A stretch of DNA of 64,000 nucleotides, from the NCBI RefSeq assembly GCF_014646255.1, contig NZ_BMNC01000005.1, positions 62,001-126,000 on the forward strand. The letters are read 5' to 3'. The DNA is from Lentzea pudingi (GTDB lineage: Bacteria > Actinomycetota > Actinomycetes > Mycobacteriales > Pseudonocardiaceae). Every line of letters begins with the position of its first letter. Position 1 is the stretch's first letter. The position numbers and the translations under genes were made by a program. The notes under the pieces were generated by a model that searched no databases, was not told where the DNA came from, and saw nothing but the letters and a program-made list of their open reading frames with translations. Below, in pieces: positions 8,589 to 18,017 of the stretch.

Positions 8589-10835
8589 ATGTCCGGCATC
8601 ACACTCGCCGACTGGCTGCGCGCCCAGGACGACGCTGCTCTCGTCGCGCTGCTGCGTGCGCGACCCGATCTGGCAACGCCCCCACCTGCCGATATGTCCG
8701 TGCTCGCGACACGGGTCGGCACGCGGGCGTCGATCGCGCGTGCCTGCGAGGACCTCGACACGTTCACGCTGGCGGTGCTCGAGGCCCTGGTGGTGGAGGG
8801 TGCGGACGCCGCGCCCGTGGCGTTGCCCACAAAGCTCCTCGGGCCGGACGTGAAGCCCAGGCCGCTCAAGCAGGCGGTCGCGAGACTGCGGTCCCTCGCA
8901 CTCGCCTGGGGCGACGACGACGCGCTGTCGGTCCCGCCCGTCACCAGGGAGGCGTTCGGCTCGTACCCCGGCGGGCTCGGCCGGGGCACCGGGCAGACGT
9001 ACGACCTGAGCGGCATCACCGAGGGCGAGCAGCGGGTGCTGCAGAAGCTCGCCGCCGGGCCGCCCATCGGCGACACCAAGGACGCCTCCCGCGTCGTGCC
9101 GCTCGAGAAGGCCGAGACGCCCGTGCAACGACTGCTCGCCCGCGGTCTGCTGCTGCGGCGCGACCCCGGCACCGTCGAGCTGCCGCGCGAGATCGGCGTC
9201 GCGCTGCGGGGCGACCGCCCGCTCGGCCCGATCCAGGTCACCGAGCCGAAGCCGAAGACCACCGCGCTCCAGCAGACCAGCGTCGACGCCACCGGCGGCG
9301 GCGAGGCCCTGGAGCTCGTCCGGCACGTCGAGAACCTCATCGCGAGCTGGTCGGCCGAGCCCGCGCCGGTGCTGCGGACGGGCGGGCTGGGCGTCCGGGA
9401 GCTGCGCAAGGTCGTCAAGGACCTCGACGTCGACGAACGCCGTGCCGCCCTGCTGATCGAGCTCGTGGTCGGCGCCGACCTGGCCGCGAACACCGAGGCC
9501 ACCGAACCCGAGTGGGTCCCGACGACCAAGGCCGACGTGTGGCTCGCCGCCACCACCGAGGTCCGCTGGGCCACGCTCGCGCACGCCTGGCTGGACCTGC
9601 CACGCCTGCCCGCGCTGATCGGGCGCCGCGACGAGAAGGACAGGCTCTTCAACCCGCTCGCGGACGAGATCCGCCGTGCCCAGGCCCCGCGCGACCGCCG
9701 ATGGGTCCTCGAGACCCTGACCGCGTTCCCCAAGGGCACCGCGATCGCGAACCCCGCCGACCTGGCCGCCCTGCTCGGCTGGCGCGCACCGCGCCGGGGC
9801 GGGCGCCAGCGGGACGAGCTCGTGCGCTGGACGGTCGAGGAGGGCACCGCCGTCGGCGTGCTCGCCCTCGGCGCGATCACCAGCGCGGGCCGCGTGCTGC
9901 TCGACGAGGGCCCCGGCCACGCCGCGAAGGCCCTCGGCGACGCCCTGCCCGCGCCGCTCGACCACGTGCTGGTGCAGGCCGACCTCACCGTCGTCGCCCC
10001 CGGCCGCCTCGAACCCGAGCTCGCGGACGAGCTGGCGCTGGTCGCGAACGTCGAGTCCGCCGGCAGCGCCACGGTCTACCGGGTCAGCGAGGCCACCGTC
10101 CGCCGTGCCCTCGATGCCGGACGCACCGCCGAGGAGCTGCAGGAGATGTTCAAGCTCCGGTCGCGCACGCCGGTCCCGCAGTCGCTGACCTACCTCATCG
10201 ACGACGCCGCGCGCCGCCACGGCCGGTTGCGCGGCGGGGCGGCGGGCTCGTTCCTGCGCTGCGACGACCCGGTGCTGATCAGCGAGGTCCTCGCGCACCC
10301 GGAGGCGGGCCGCCTGGAGCTGCGCCGGATCGCACCGACCGTGCTGGTCAGCCCGTTGCCGCTGGCGGACGTGCTGGACGGGCTGCGGTCGGCCGGGTTC
10401 GCCCCGGCCGCGGAGGGCCCGGACGGCCAGGTCCTCGACCTGCGGCCGGGCGGTCGCCGGACCACTCCCAGGCAGCGCAGCGCCCGCAAACCGGCGTCAC
10501 CCGCTGTGCCCGCCGACGAGCGGCTGGGTGAACTCGTTCGACTGGTCCGGGCCGGTGATCGCGCCGCGGCGACACCAAGGGGTGAACGCGTGGCCGTTCC
10601 CAGCAACCTCGGCGCGGGCCCGTCCGCGACCTTGTCGCTGCTCCAGCAGGCCGCACGAGCGCGCCGCAAGGTGCTCGTCGGGTTCGTCGACTCCCACGGC
10701 ACGGCGGCACAGCGAGTGATCGAGCCCCATGTGGTCGGGGGTGGCGTGCTCGAGGGCTACGACCACAGCTACGGAGAGGTGCTGAGGTTCCCTCTTCATC
10801 GCGTCACGTCCGCCGCATTGGTGGACGAGGACTGA
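8589..10835 (+). CDS. XPB/Ssl2-like helicase-associated domain protein
   Basis: A 748-residue protein with no Walker motifs, so not itself a helicase. It resembles the large hypothetical encoded beside the XPB helicase in actinobacteria (Rv0862c position). It begins MSGITLADWLRAQDD with repeated helical or winged-helix segments. The middle reads LDHVLVQADLTVVAPGRLEP, typical of the helicase-associated C-terminal domain. A C-terminal WYL-like stretch reads RKVLVGFVDSHG and RVIEPHVVGGGVLEGYDH. ATG 8589 is preferred over an upstream in-frame start at 8541. Here about 10 kb of inserted genes separate it from its usual helicase neighbour at 21017. Confidence 0.82.
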   Translation: MSGITLADWLRAQDDAALVALLRARPDLATPPPADMSVLATRVGTRASIARACEDLDTFTLAVLEALVVEGADAAPVALPTKLLGPDVKPRPLKQAVARLRSLALAWGDDDALSVPPVTREAFGSYPGGLGRGTGQTYDLSGITEGEQRVLQKLAAGPPIGDTKDASRVVPLEKAETPVQRLLARGLLLRRDPGTVELPREIGVALRGDRPLGPIQVTEPKPKTTALQQTSVDATGGGEALELVRHVENLIASWSAEPAPVLRTGGLGVRELRKVVKDLDVDERRAALLIELVVGADLAANTEATEPEWVPTTKADVWLAATTEVRWATLAHAWLDLPRLPALIGRRDEKDRLFNPLADEIRRAQAPRDRRWVLETLTAFPKGTAIANPADLAALLGWRAPRRGGRQRDELVRWTVEEGTAVGVLALGAITSAGRVLLDEGPGHAAKALGDALPAPLDHVLVQADLTVVAPGRLEPELADELALVANVESAGSATVYRVSEATVRRALDAGRTAEELQEMFKLRSRTPVPQSLTYLIDDAARRHGRLRGGAAGSFLRCDDPVLISEVLAHPEAGRLELRRIAPTVLVSPLPLADVLDGLRSAGFAPAAEGPDGQVLDLRPGGRRTTPRQRSARKPASPAVPADERLGELVRLVRAGDRAAATPRGERVAVPSNLGAGPSATLSLLQQAARARRKVLVGFVDSHGTAAQRVIEPHVVGGGVLEGYDHSYGEVLRFPLHRVTSAALVDED

Positions 10836-10898
10836 CAGTCGGTCATCCCCCGGTAGGGGATCCGGATCACCCTTGCGTGGGCGTTGCGCGACCTTAGC

Positions 10899-10938
10899 GT
10901 CGATTGACGTGGACGTACCCGAGACACGTCCACATCGA
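10899..10938. promoter_or_regulatory. Inverted repeat before the His-rich secreted gene
   Basis: GTGGACGT (10909-10916) and ACGTCCAC (10926-10933) form a perfect 8-bp inverted repeat around a 9-nt spacer. Partly matching TCGAT and ATCGA lie outside it. It sits 24 bp upstream of the ATG, just before GAGGAGGA, so it could be an operator or a leader hairpin. Confidence 0.45.
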
Positions 10939-10956
10939 CCGAGGAGGACTCCCACA

Positions 10957-11271
10957 ATGGTCAGCTCAAGGCCGGCGCTCCAGACAGCCGGCGTTTTCAC
11001 AGCCATGGCTTTCGCACTGATGTTCTCGTCCGGCACGGCGTCAGCCGAGCCGATCCAGGACACCGACCGAGCGCAAGCCGAGACCGTCGTCGCCTCCGAC
11101 GCCACCGGACGGGACATCGGGCTCGGCATCGGGCTCGGCATCGGCGTCGGGCACGGGCACCACTGGAACCACTGGCACGACTGGGACGACGACTGGGACC
11201 ACTGCCACCACCACGGCCACCACCACGGCGGCCTGTTGATCGGCCTCGGTCTCGGCCTGCACATCGGCTAG
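10957..11271 (+). CDS. Small secreted His/Trp/Asp-rich, Gly-rich protein
   Basis: A 104-residue protein with a clear signal peptide ending SSGTASA-EP, preceded by a strong GAGGAGGA ribosome-binding site. After an acidic stretch it has a GLGIGLGIGVG run, then a dense cluster of His, Trp and Asp around residues 66-92 (for example HHWNHWHDWDDDW and HHHGHHHGG), ending GLGLGLHIG. The cluster looks able to bind divalent metals such as Zn, Ni or Cu. It is monocistronic, flanked by an inverted repeat upstream and a terminator downstream. No known family was recognised. Confidence 0.7.
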   Translation: MVSSRPALQTAGVFTAMAFALMFSSGTASAEPIQDTDRAQAETVVASDATGRDIGLGIGLGIGVGHGHHWNHWHDWDDDWDHCHHHGHHHGGLLIGLGLGLHIG

Positions 11272-11288
11272 CCGCCTGCGGACACGAC

Positions 11289-11330
11289 AACGAGGCGAGC
11301 GCCGTCCCCGAAGGTGGCGCTCGCCTCGTT
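11289..11330. terminator. Bidirectional hairpin between secreted gene and conservon
   Basis: AACGAGGCGAGCGCC (11289-11303) pairs perfectly with GGCGCTCGCCTCGTT (11316-11330) across a 12-nt loop. It lies between two convergent genes and probably ends both transcripts. Confidence 0.75.
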
Positions 11331-11365
11331 CAGTCGTGTAGCGGTCGTACTCCGGCGGAAGGAGT

Positions 11366-11971
11366 TCAGCCCGCGCGGACGGACATCCACTGGCGCATCG
11401 CGTGCTCCACCAGCGTGATGAGCGTCTGCTTCGTCGACTGCCGGTTGCGCGCGTCGCACGTCACGATCGGCACCGACTCGTCGATCGTCAGCGCTTCGCG
11501 GACGTCCTCCAGCCTGTGGTGGAGGAGGCCGTCGAAGCAGTTGACGCCGACGACGTACGGCAGCTGCCGGTCGTCGAAGAAGTCGATCGAGGCGAACGCG
11601 TCGGCCAGGCGGCGGGTGTCGACCAGCACGATGGCACCGATGGCGCCGCGTACCAGGTCGTCCCACATGAACCAGAACCGGTGCTGACCCGGTGTACCGA
11701 AGAGGTACAGGATCAGGTCGCTGTCGAGCGACACACGGCCGAAGTCCATCGCGACGGTCGTGGTGACCTTGTTGGGCGTGGCGGAGAGGTCGTCCACCCC
11801 CGCGCTGGCCTCGGTCATCACCGCCTCGGTGGTCAACGGGACGATCTCGGACACCGAGCCGACGAACGTCGTCTTGCCCACACCGAAGCCACCCGCCACC
11901 ACGATCTTGGCGGACGTCGTCGGCTTCCGTGCGCCCTCGGCGCCCTGGGGACTAGAGCCTGCGAAGCCCAC
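11366..11971 (-). CDS. cvnD: Conservon GTPase CvnD
   Basis: A 201-residue Ras-like small GTPase of the conservon system, which forms membrane-associated complexes resembling eukaryotic G-protein signalling. The P-loop GGFGVGKTTF is at residues 27-36, followed by the switch-like LYLFGTPGQHRFW and VLVDTRRL. Its start lies inside cvnC (20-bp overlap), and it is the last gene of cvnA-B-C-D. No cytochrome P450 (cvnE) follows; instead the unit ends at a terminator. Confidence 0.93.
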   Translation of the reverse strand: MGFAGSSPQGAEGARKPTTSAKIVVAGGFGVGKTTFVGSVSEIVPLTTEAVMTEASAGVDDLSATPNKVTTTVAMDFGRVSLDSDLILYLFGTPGQHRFWFMWDDLVRGAIGAIVLVDTRRLADAFASIDFFDDRQLPYVVGVNCFDGLLHHRLEDVREALTIDESVPIVTCDARNRQSTKQTLITLVEHAMRQWMSVRAG

Positions 11972-12746
11972 TGAGCACCCTCTCCAGGAAATCCATGGAA
12001 GGCCGGTCCCCCACGACCAGACCGCCCTGGTGAATCAAAACCAAACCCATGCTTGCCATGTCGCCGATCAGCACCCGCACGACGCCAAGTGGCAAGCGTA
12101 GGAGTGCCGCGACCTCGGCCACCGACCGCGTGTCCACACACAACCCGCAGATCGACCTGTGCTCGGGAAGCACTGCCGCATCCCGTTCGAGGCCCTTCTC
12201 GCTGGTCGAGATCAGCGCCTCGATCGCAAGATCGTAGTCAGGTCGTGTGCGTCCACCGGTGCGTGTGTAAGGCCGCACCAATGAACCCGAGTCCGCGGAA
12301 GCATTCTCCTCCGGACGCACTTGAGGCTGCGCACCGGTGCTGTACGCCGGTTGACCACCGGTGTTGTACGCCGGTTGACCGCCGGTGGTGTACACCGGAT
12401 GCGAACCGGTGGTGTACGGCAGCTGTTCCGGCACCGCGTCCGGCATCTCGTGCTGGCCGAACAGGTCCGCCCCCGGGCCGCCGAACAGCCCGGAACCGTA
12501 CCCGTCTATGTCGAATCGGTTCGGCACGTCGTCGTACGGATACGACGACGAGTCGTCCACCTCACGCTGAGACATATCGCCTAGCCCTTGCCCTGTAACC
12601 CGCTCATCGAGGGGTGCGTCCTCAGCTTCCTCTGGTTCTTGGGGTATCGCGTCAGGCTCTTCGAACTGGAACCCACCAGAAGCCCACTCCTGGTAGTTGA
12701 AGTTCCTACCGAAGCCCCGGCCTCTAGCGCCAGATCTACCAGCCAT
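11952..12746 (-). CDS. cvnC: Conservon protein CvnC (DUF742) with extended N-terminus
   Basis: A 264-residue protein whose C-terminal 120 residues are the DUF742 domain (VRPYTRTGGRTRP, RSICGLCVDTRSVAEVAALLRLPLGVVRVLIGDM, ending LERVLSGLRRL). This is a winged-helix-like partner of the conservon. Classical CvnC proteins are about 120-140 aa. The extra N-terminal half is acidic and disordered and carries tandem motifs around TTGGQPAY, coded by an imperfect 30-bp repeat near 12325-12420. It starts 30 bp after cvnB and overlaps cvnD by 20 bp. Confidence 0.9.
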   Translation of the reverse strand: MAGRSGARGRGFGRNFNYQEWASGGFQFEEPDAIPQEPEEAEDAPLDERVTGQGLGDMSQREVDDSSSYPYDDVPNRFDIDGYGSGLFGGPGADLFGQHEMPDAVPEQLPYTTGSHPVYTTGGQPAYNTGGQPAYSTGAQPQVRPEENASADSGSLVRPYTRTGGRTRPDYDLAIEALISTSEKGLERDAAVLPEHRSICGLCVDTRSVAEVAALLRLPLGVVRVLIGDMASMGLVLIHQGGLVVGDRPSMDFLERVLSGLRRL

Positions 12747-12776
12747 TGGTTCTCACCCCTGAACTCCAGATGAGGT

Positions 12777-13196
12777 CTAGCGACGGACCACGCCCTGAAG
12801 CTGCGCGCGCAGCTCAGGGGTGAGTTGTTGACCGACTCTCTCCACCAACAGCGTCATCTCGTAGGCCACGAGGCCGATGTCGCAGTTGGGCGCCGCCAGG
12901 ACGGCAAGGCAAGAACCGTCACTGATCGACATGAGGAACAGGTAACCCCGCTCCATCTCGACGACCGTCTGGTTGACCCCGCCTGCCTCGAAGCAGCGGG
13001 CAGCACCCTGGGTGAGGCTGACCAGTCCGGACGCGACCGCGGAAAGCTGTTCCGCGCGGTCCCGGGGCAAGCCCTGGGAACCGGCGAGCAACAGCCCGTC
13101 CGCGGACACCACAACGGAATGTGCCACTCCGGGCACCCTCCGCACGAAGTCGGTGATAAGCCAACCAAAGCTGCCTGGCTGCGCTGCGGTCGTCAC
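12777..13196 (-). CDS. cvnB: Conservon protein CvnB (roadblock/LC7)
   Basis: A 139-residue roadblock/LC7-fold protein. Typical features are FGWLITDFVRRVPGVAHSVVVSADGLLLAGS, then QTVVEMERGYLFLMSISDGSCLAVLA and a C-terminal amphipathic helix. In conservons CvnB interacts with the sensor CvnA and the GTPase CvnD. Its GTG overlaps the cvnA stop (GTGA), indicating translational coupling. Confidence 0.93.
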   Translation of the reverse strand: MTTAAQPGSFGWLITDFVRRVPGVAHSVVVSADGLLLAGSQGLPRDRAEQLSAVASGLVSLTQGAARCFEAGGVNQTVVEMERGYLFLMSISDGSCLAVLAAPNCDIGLVAYEMTLLVERVGQQLTPELRAQLQGVVRR

Positions 13197-16100
13197 TCCT
13201 GCTCCTCGTTCTGCCGGCTCGACTGGTCACCAGCGTATGCCTCGATCAATGCGTGCCGGCCTCGCTTGACACCACTCTGCAGGCTCGACATCCGTCCGCG
13301 CACCGCGTCTGCGGTGCGGGGCGGCAGCGGCGGGCGCTGCGCTGTCGACGTCAGGGACTGCGGCTTGGGTGCTGCAGATCCTGGCACGAGCTGAGCCTTC
13401 GGTGTCCGTTTCGGCAATCCTGCCGTGGTCTTCGTCTCCGGCGCCTTGTTCAACAACGCCTGAGCCGCGTGCCATCCCTCATCGGCCGGCGATTGCCAAG
13501 CCGACTCGGAAGTAGCTGCCGCCGCTGGAGTCTCCTCCACAACGGGCTCGGGTTCCACAACTCGCTCCTGCTCGGCGGGTGCGGGTACTTCCTCGGCCGC
13601 CGGCTGGACCTTCGAGCGCGGCGTGCGCACCGGAAGACCAGCGGCCGACGTGGTGGTGGGTGCCACCGCCGGTACAGGCTTGCGCGATCGGGTCGGGAGC
13701 TCCGGTTCCGGCCCGTCCGAGAGCGGCGGGACGGTCGGCGGTTCGTCGATGTACTCGACCGAGCCCTTGCCGGTCCCGCCGAGCCTCGACTCGACGTGCC
13801 CGTTGGTGGCGGCCGGTGCGTCGTCCTCGGAGCCCGCAGGGACCGGCTGAGCGGTCGAGGCGGACGTCTCGCTGCCCACGGCCTGGAACCACTGCGACAG
13901 GACCGCCTCGTAGATCGGCAGGCGTTCCGTCGGTGCGTCCAGGTCGTGCTCGATCTTCTTGCGCGAGGCTTCCGAGGTGCCGTTGCGGTGCCCCATCCCG
14001 ATGTCGAGCCGGCCCTCGTCGACCGAGGCGCGCGAGACGCCGTTGGACGAGGCGGGCTCGTCCTCGATCGGGGGGATCGGCACGAACTGGGTGGTCTCGT
14101 ATCCGGGCTCGAACGAGATCTCGCCGGCCTCTTCGTTGCGGTCCTCGTAGGCCGTGAAGAGGGTGGGCTCGCCGAACGAACCCTCCGGCTCGACCGCGGC
14201 GAGCTGGTCGCGGCGCCACCGCTCGGACGGCGTCACGTCCTCGATCGGCGGGTCGTTGTAGACCGGGATCGCCGTCGCGCCCGCACCGGTGTCGGTGATC
14301 GAGCTGGGCACGAAGTTGACCGGGATGCTCGGGCTCGACTCGTCGATGCGCGGCTGGACACCGGTCGCACCGCCGAAGGCGCCGGCGATGCCGCTGGCCC
14401 TCGTCGCGGTGGTGCCGATCTCCGTCGTGTGCTCGGCCGGTGCCATCGGCATCGACACGGGCGGCATCGACGGGACCGACGAGTTCGGCGACATGCCGAA
14501 CGCGGAGGCGAGACCACCGGAGCCGGACGGCGGGGTCGACATCGGCGCCTGGCCGGGGATCGCGGTGAGCGTCTCCGGCACGATCACCAGTGCCGTCGTG
14601 CCGCCCTCGATGTCCTCGTTGCCGCGCAGGCGGACCTTGATGTCGTGGCGCTTGGCGAGCCGCGCGACCACGTACAGGCCCATCCGGCGGGAGACGGCGA
14701 CGTCGACGTCCGGCGGGTCGGCCAGACGCTCGTTGGCGTCGATGATCTCCTGCTCGCCCATGCCCACGCCGCGGTCCTGGATCTCGATCGCCAGCTCGCC
14801 CTTGCGGGTCTTGGCCGTGCGAACGGTGACCTTGGTGACCGGGTCGGAGAACGCCGTGGCGTTGTCCAGCAGCTCGGCGATGAGGTGCACGAGGTCGTTG
14901 ACCGCGCGGCCCTGGACCGTGAGGTCCGGGGTCTGGCCGACCTGCACGCGGGCGTACTGCTCGACCTCGGAGACCGCGGCGCCGAGGACCTCGGCGGCCG
15001 GGACGGGCCGGGTCAGGCGCCGCGAGAGGTCCGTGCCCGAGAGGACCAGCAGGTTCTCCGAGTTGCGGCGCATGCGGGTCGCGAGGTGGTCCAGCTCGAA
15101 CAGCGAGGCCAGCTGGTCCGGGTCCTGCTCGTCCTGCTCCAGCCGGTCGATCAGGTTCAGCTGGCGCTCGACCAGGGCCTGAGAGCGACGCGACAGGTTG
15201 ACGAACATCGCGTTGACGTTGTCACGCAGGAGGGCCTGCTGGGCAGCCAGTCGCACCGCTTCACCGTGCACCGCGTCGAACGCGCGCGCCACCTGACCGA
15301 TCTCTTCCCGCGTGTGCACCGGCACCGGCTCGACGGCGGTCTTCGCCGCGTCCTCCGGGTTGGCGTCCGCGAGGATCCGCTCGACCGCGTCCGGGAGACC
15401 GTGGTCGGCGACGTCGAGGGCGGTGCGGCGCAGCGTGCGCAGCGGGTTGAGGATCGAGCGGGCGACGAACAGCGCCATCAGCAACGCGAGCGCGAGGATC
15501 GCGAGGACGATGCCGGACTCGACGTACGCCCTGGCGCGCGTGTCGCCTGCCAGGTCGTCCGTCTTGTTCTGCAGCTGCTCGACCAGCAGGTTTTCGACGT
15601 CGCGCGTCAGGTTGACCGTCAGCGTGGCGGCGATGTCCCACTTCTCGGGCGTGACCTGCGTGAAGTCCTTCGCGCCCGACTGCTGGTTGATCGCCGATTC
15701 CTGCATGTCGTTCGCGTTGTCGACGATGAGGCCGGTGACCGTGTCGTCGTAGATCTTGGCCTGCTCGGGCGTCGCGGCCTTGCGGAAGTCGTTCCGCGCG
15801 GCCTCGAGCTCGGCGTCCGCCGCCTGCAGGGACCGCAGCTGGGACGGCGTGAACGCCTTGCGCTGGAAGACGTCCAGGAGGATCGCCCGCTTGAGCGATT
15901 CCTGCTCCTTGATGCGCGCGATGGCGTTCGTGGTCAGGTGCAGTCGCACCAGTTCCGGGTCGTTGATCTCGGAGATCGTCTGCTCACCGAGGTTGATGAG
16001 CGTCTCGATCGACTCCGAGTAGGTGCGCTGGACGGCCTCGGCGGGGTACTGCGTGTCGCGCACCGAGTTGCGGAGGCTGTTCAGGCGGTTGAGCTGGTTG

Positions 16101-16534
16101 AACGCGACCTGGAACCGCTCCACGGCAGAGGGGTTCAGGTCGGAGCTGAGCTCGGCGATCCTGTTGCTGAAGGCCTCGCTGGTGTCGTTCACGCGGCGCA
16201 GCTGGCGCTCCAGGACGACCCTGTCGACCTTCTTGTTCGACGCGACGTAGCTGACCGACAGGTCGCGCTCGCGCTGCAGCTGCTGCACCAGGTCCGCGAC
16301 CGCGGTCTCGAGGCGGATCTGGTTCGCGAGGTTGTTGAACTCCGTGGCGTCCTGGAGGTCGGTGCGCACGCGCAGACCACCCAGGGCGAGCGCACAGATC
16401 GTCGGGATGAGCAGAACGGCGAGCAGCTTGGTGCGCAACCGCCAGTTCCGCAGGCGCCACCCCGCGGATCGGGTAGATCCTGAACCAGGTCCGGCACCGA
16501 CCTCGTGCTTCACCGGGTCCGGTGTCACGTTCAT
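13193..16534 (-). CDS. cvnA: Conservon sensor CvnA: nitrate/NIT-sensor histidine-kinase-like ATPase
   Basis: A large membrane sensor of about 1113 residues. One membrane helix lies near residues 35-55 (LLAVLLIPTICALALGGL). An extracytoplasmic NIT-like sensor domain follows, then a second helix (IVLAILALALLMALFVA) and HAMP. The HATPase domain has LLDNATAFS, IEIQDRGVGMGE and RRMGLYVVARLA. The last 450 residues are Pro/Glu/Ser/Thr-rich and look disordered. The start is uncertain: ATG 16534 (MNVTPDPVKHEVG) is preferred, but an in-frame start at 16768 would add 78 residues of atypical composition. It heads the cvnA-D operon, divergent from the lipoprotein at 17019. Confidence 0.9.
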   Translation of the reverse strand: MNVTPDPVKHEVGAGPGSGSTRSAGWRLRNWRLRTKLLAVLLIPTICALALGGLRVRTDLQDATEFNNLANQIRLETAVADLVQQLQRERDLSVSYVASNKKVDRVVLERQLRRVNDTSEAFSNRIAELSSDLNPSAVERFQVAFNQLNRLNSLRNSVRDTQYPAEAVQRTYSESIETLINLGEQTISEINDPELVRLHLTTNAIARIKEQESLKRAILLDVFQRKAFTPSQLRSLQAADAELEAARNDFRKAATPEQAKIYDDTVTGLIVDNANDMQESAINQQSGAKDFTQVTPEKWDIAATLTVNLTRDVENLLVEQLQNKTDDLAGDTRARAYVESGIVLAILALALLMALFVARSILNPLRTLRRTALDVADHGLPDAVERILADANPEDAAKTAVEPVPVHTREEIGQVARAFDAVHGEAVRLAAQQALLRDNVNAMFVNLSRRSQALVERQLNLIDRLEQDEQDPDQLASLFELDHLATRMRRNSENLLVLSGTDLSRRLTRPVPAAEVLGAAVSEVEQYARVQVGQTPDLTVQGRAVNDLVHLIAELLDNATAFSDPVTKVTVRTAKTRKGELAIEIQDRGVGMGEQEIIDANERLADPPDVDVAVSRRMGLYVVARLAKRHDIKVRLRGNEDIEGGTTALVIVPETLTAIPGQAPMSTPPSGSGGLASAFGMSPNSSVPSMPPVSMPMAPAEHTTEIGTTATRASGIAGAFGGATGVQPRIDESSPSIPVNFVPSSITDTGAGATAIPVYNDPPIEDVTPSERWRRDQLAAVEPEGSFGEPTLFTAYEDRNEEAGEISFEPGYETTQFVPIPPIEDEPASSNGVSRASVDEGRLDIGMGHRNGTSEASRKKIEHDLDAPTERLPIYEAVLSQWFQAVGSETSASTAQPVPAGSEDDAPAATNGHVESRLGGTGKGSVEYIDEPPTVPPLSDGPEPELPTRSRKPVPAVAPTTTSAAGLPVRTPRSKVQPAAEEVPAPAEQERVVEPEPVVEETPAAAATSESAWQSPADEGWHAAQALLNKAPETKTTAGLPKRTPKAQLVPGSAAPKPQSLTSTAQRPPLPPRTADAVRGRMSSLQSGVKRGRHALIEAYAGDQSSRQNEEQE

Positions 16535-16923
16535 CGGTCCGTTACCCAGCGCAGCCAGTCCGTCACCCGATTCGGGCCTTTCGGAGCGTGTGGTGTCACC
16601 CACGCCAAACTGGCTGGGACCTCTCTCACGTCGGGCCACTCTGGGCTTCCTCTTCCAGCAGCAGTGTCCCGGTCTCTCCCCAGGACCGAGCATGGACTCG
16701 TCAAACGGGCCGAATTGCAGCACAGAGGTTGTTCGCCCGGTGAGGCGCCCTACCCCGTCTGAAGACACGTCGGTCTACTACGACCAGTGCCACCCGAGCC
16801 GGAAGGGTAATGGGCACCCCCTGTGTTGGGGAAGTCTCCAGAAGCACTCACCGTATCGAGATGGGGTGTCGTTTCATACGTTCAGGTGGTTAACATCCCC
16901 GGTTGTCGGTACACCCCAAGTCC

Positions 16924-16944
16924 GTCCGAACTCGCAGTTCGGAC
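16924..16944. promoter_or_regulatory. Perfect inverted repeat in the cvnA / lipoprotein divergent region
   Basis: GTCCGAACT-CGC-AGTTCGGAC is a perfect 9-bp inverted repeat about 75 bp before the lipoprotein ATG. It resembles a LexA box (CGAAC-N4-GTTCG) but has a 5-bp centre, so an unknown regulator is more likely. The remaining intergenic DNA (16535-17018) must hold both divergent promoters and shows no gene. Confidence 0.5.
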
Positions 16945-17018
16945 TGCGGACGCCCTGGTCTGTGGCGACACTCACTGATCAATTCGAAGCTACCCAAGCC
17001 CTACCGGCGAGAGGTGCC

Positions 17019-17996
17019 ATGGCTACCCGAGCCACAGCTCTGCGGCTTGTCGCAGTGCTCACAACGTGCGTCCTGACCGCGAGCTGCGGCCTGTTCGGCG
17101 GTTCGTCGAACGGCGGCAACGCGGACGTGGAACGCAACGTCATCCGCATCGGCGTGCTGCCGGTCGTCGACGTCGCCCCGCTGCGGATCGCGCTGACCGA
17201 GAAGCTGTTCGAGAAGGCCGGCCTGCAGGTCAACCTGGTCACCCAGCCCACCGAGGCAGAGGCCATCAAGCAGCTGGACACCACGCTCGACCTCACGTGG
17301 GCGACGCACGTCAGCCTCTTCCGCGCGGTCGCCGAGGGCACCGAGCTGCAGCTGCAGGGCGAGGCCTACCAGGCAGGCCCCAACTCGATGGCGCTGGTGG
17401 CGAAGGCCGACTCGGACTACGACGACCCCGGCAAGAAGAACGCGCCGCGCATCGCCGTGAACAGCGAGACCGACATCGGCGCGCTGACCACGCGTGCCGT
17501 GCTGGACACCGCCGCGGTCGAGAAGCAGAAGATCAAGTTCACCTCCATGGCGTTCGCCGACATGGAGAACGCGCTGACCTCAGGCACGGTCGACGCGGCG
17601 TTCATGATCGAACCGTTCATCACGAAGGCGCAGCGCAAGATCGGTGCGAAGATCGTCACCGACACCGCCCGCGGCCCGACGCTGGACTTCCCGATGTCCG
17701 GCTACGCGTCGTCGAAGAAGTTCGCCGAGGCGAACCCGAAGACGCTGAAGGTGTTCCGGGACGTGCTGCGCCAGGCGCAGCAGCGCGCGCAGGCCAACAA
17801 GCTCGCCGTGCAGGACTCCCTGACCAGCTACGCGGACGTGGACGCACCTACCGCGGCCCTCGTGTCGGTGGGCACGTTCCCGCTGTCGCTGAACCCGATC
17901 CGGCTCCAGCGCGTGGCCGACATGATGGACACCGAGGACGTGCTGTCCGGGCGTCTGGACGTGCAGCAGCTACTGCCGCCGGGTACGACGAATTAG
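17019..17996 (+). CDS. Solute-binding lipoprotein of the NMT1/THI5/SsuA (nitrate-sulfonate) ABC type
   Basis: A 325-residue lipoprotein with lipobox LTASCG near residue 22. The mature part begins VIRIGVLPVVDVAPLRIALTEKLFEKAGLQVNL, typical of NitT/TauT-like binding proteins, and continues with the WATHVSLFRAV and DAAFMIEPFITKAQ segments. ATG 17019 follows GAGAGG. No permease or ATPase genes lie nearby, so it is an orphan. Its position divergent from the conservon sensor, which has a nitrate-sensor-like domain, suggests a ligand-binding or signalling partner rather than simple uptake; that is an inference. Confidence 0.85.
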   Translation: MATRATALRLVAVLTTCVLTASCGLFGGSSNGGNADVERNVIRIGVLPVVDVAPLRIALTEKLFEKAGLQVNLVTQPTEAEAIKQLDTTLDLTWATHVSLFRAVAEGTELQLQGEAYQAGPNSMALVAKADSDYDDPGKKNAPRIAVNSETDIGALTTRAVLDTAAVEKQKIKFTSMAFADMENALTSGTVDAAFMIEPFITKAQRKIGAKIVTDTARGPTLDFPMSGYASSKKFAEANPKTLKVFRDVLRQAQQRAQANKLAVQDSLTSYADVDAPTAALVSVGTFPLSLNPIRLQRVADMMDTEDVLSGRLDVQQLLPPGTTN

Positions 17997-18017
17997 TTGC
18001 TCGATCGCATGAGAAAT

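Noticed and set aside
16535..16768. N-terminal extension of CvnA to a start at 16768.
   Set aside because: The extra 78 residues have atypical composition and no conserved feature, and would leave little room for the divergent promoter. Not excluded.
16924..16944. Inverted repeat considered as a LexA (SOS) box.
   Set aside because: The CGAAC and GTTCG arms are separated by 5 bp rather than the 4 bp of the actinobacterial consensus.
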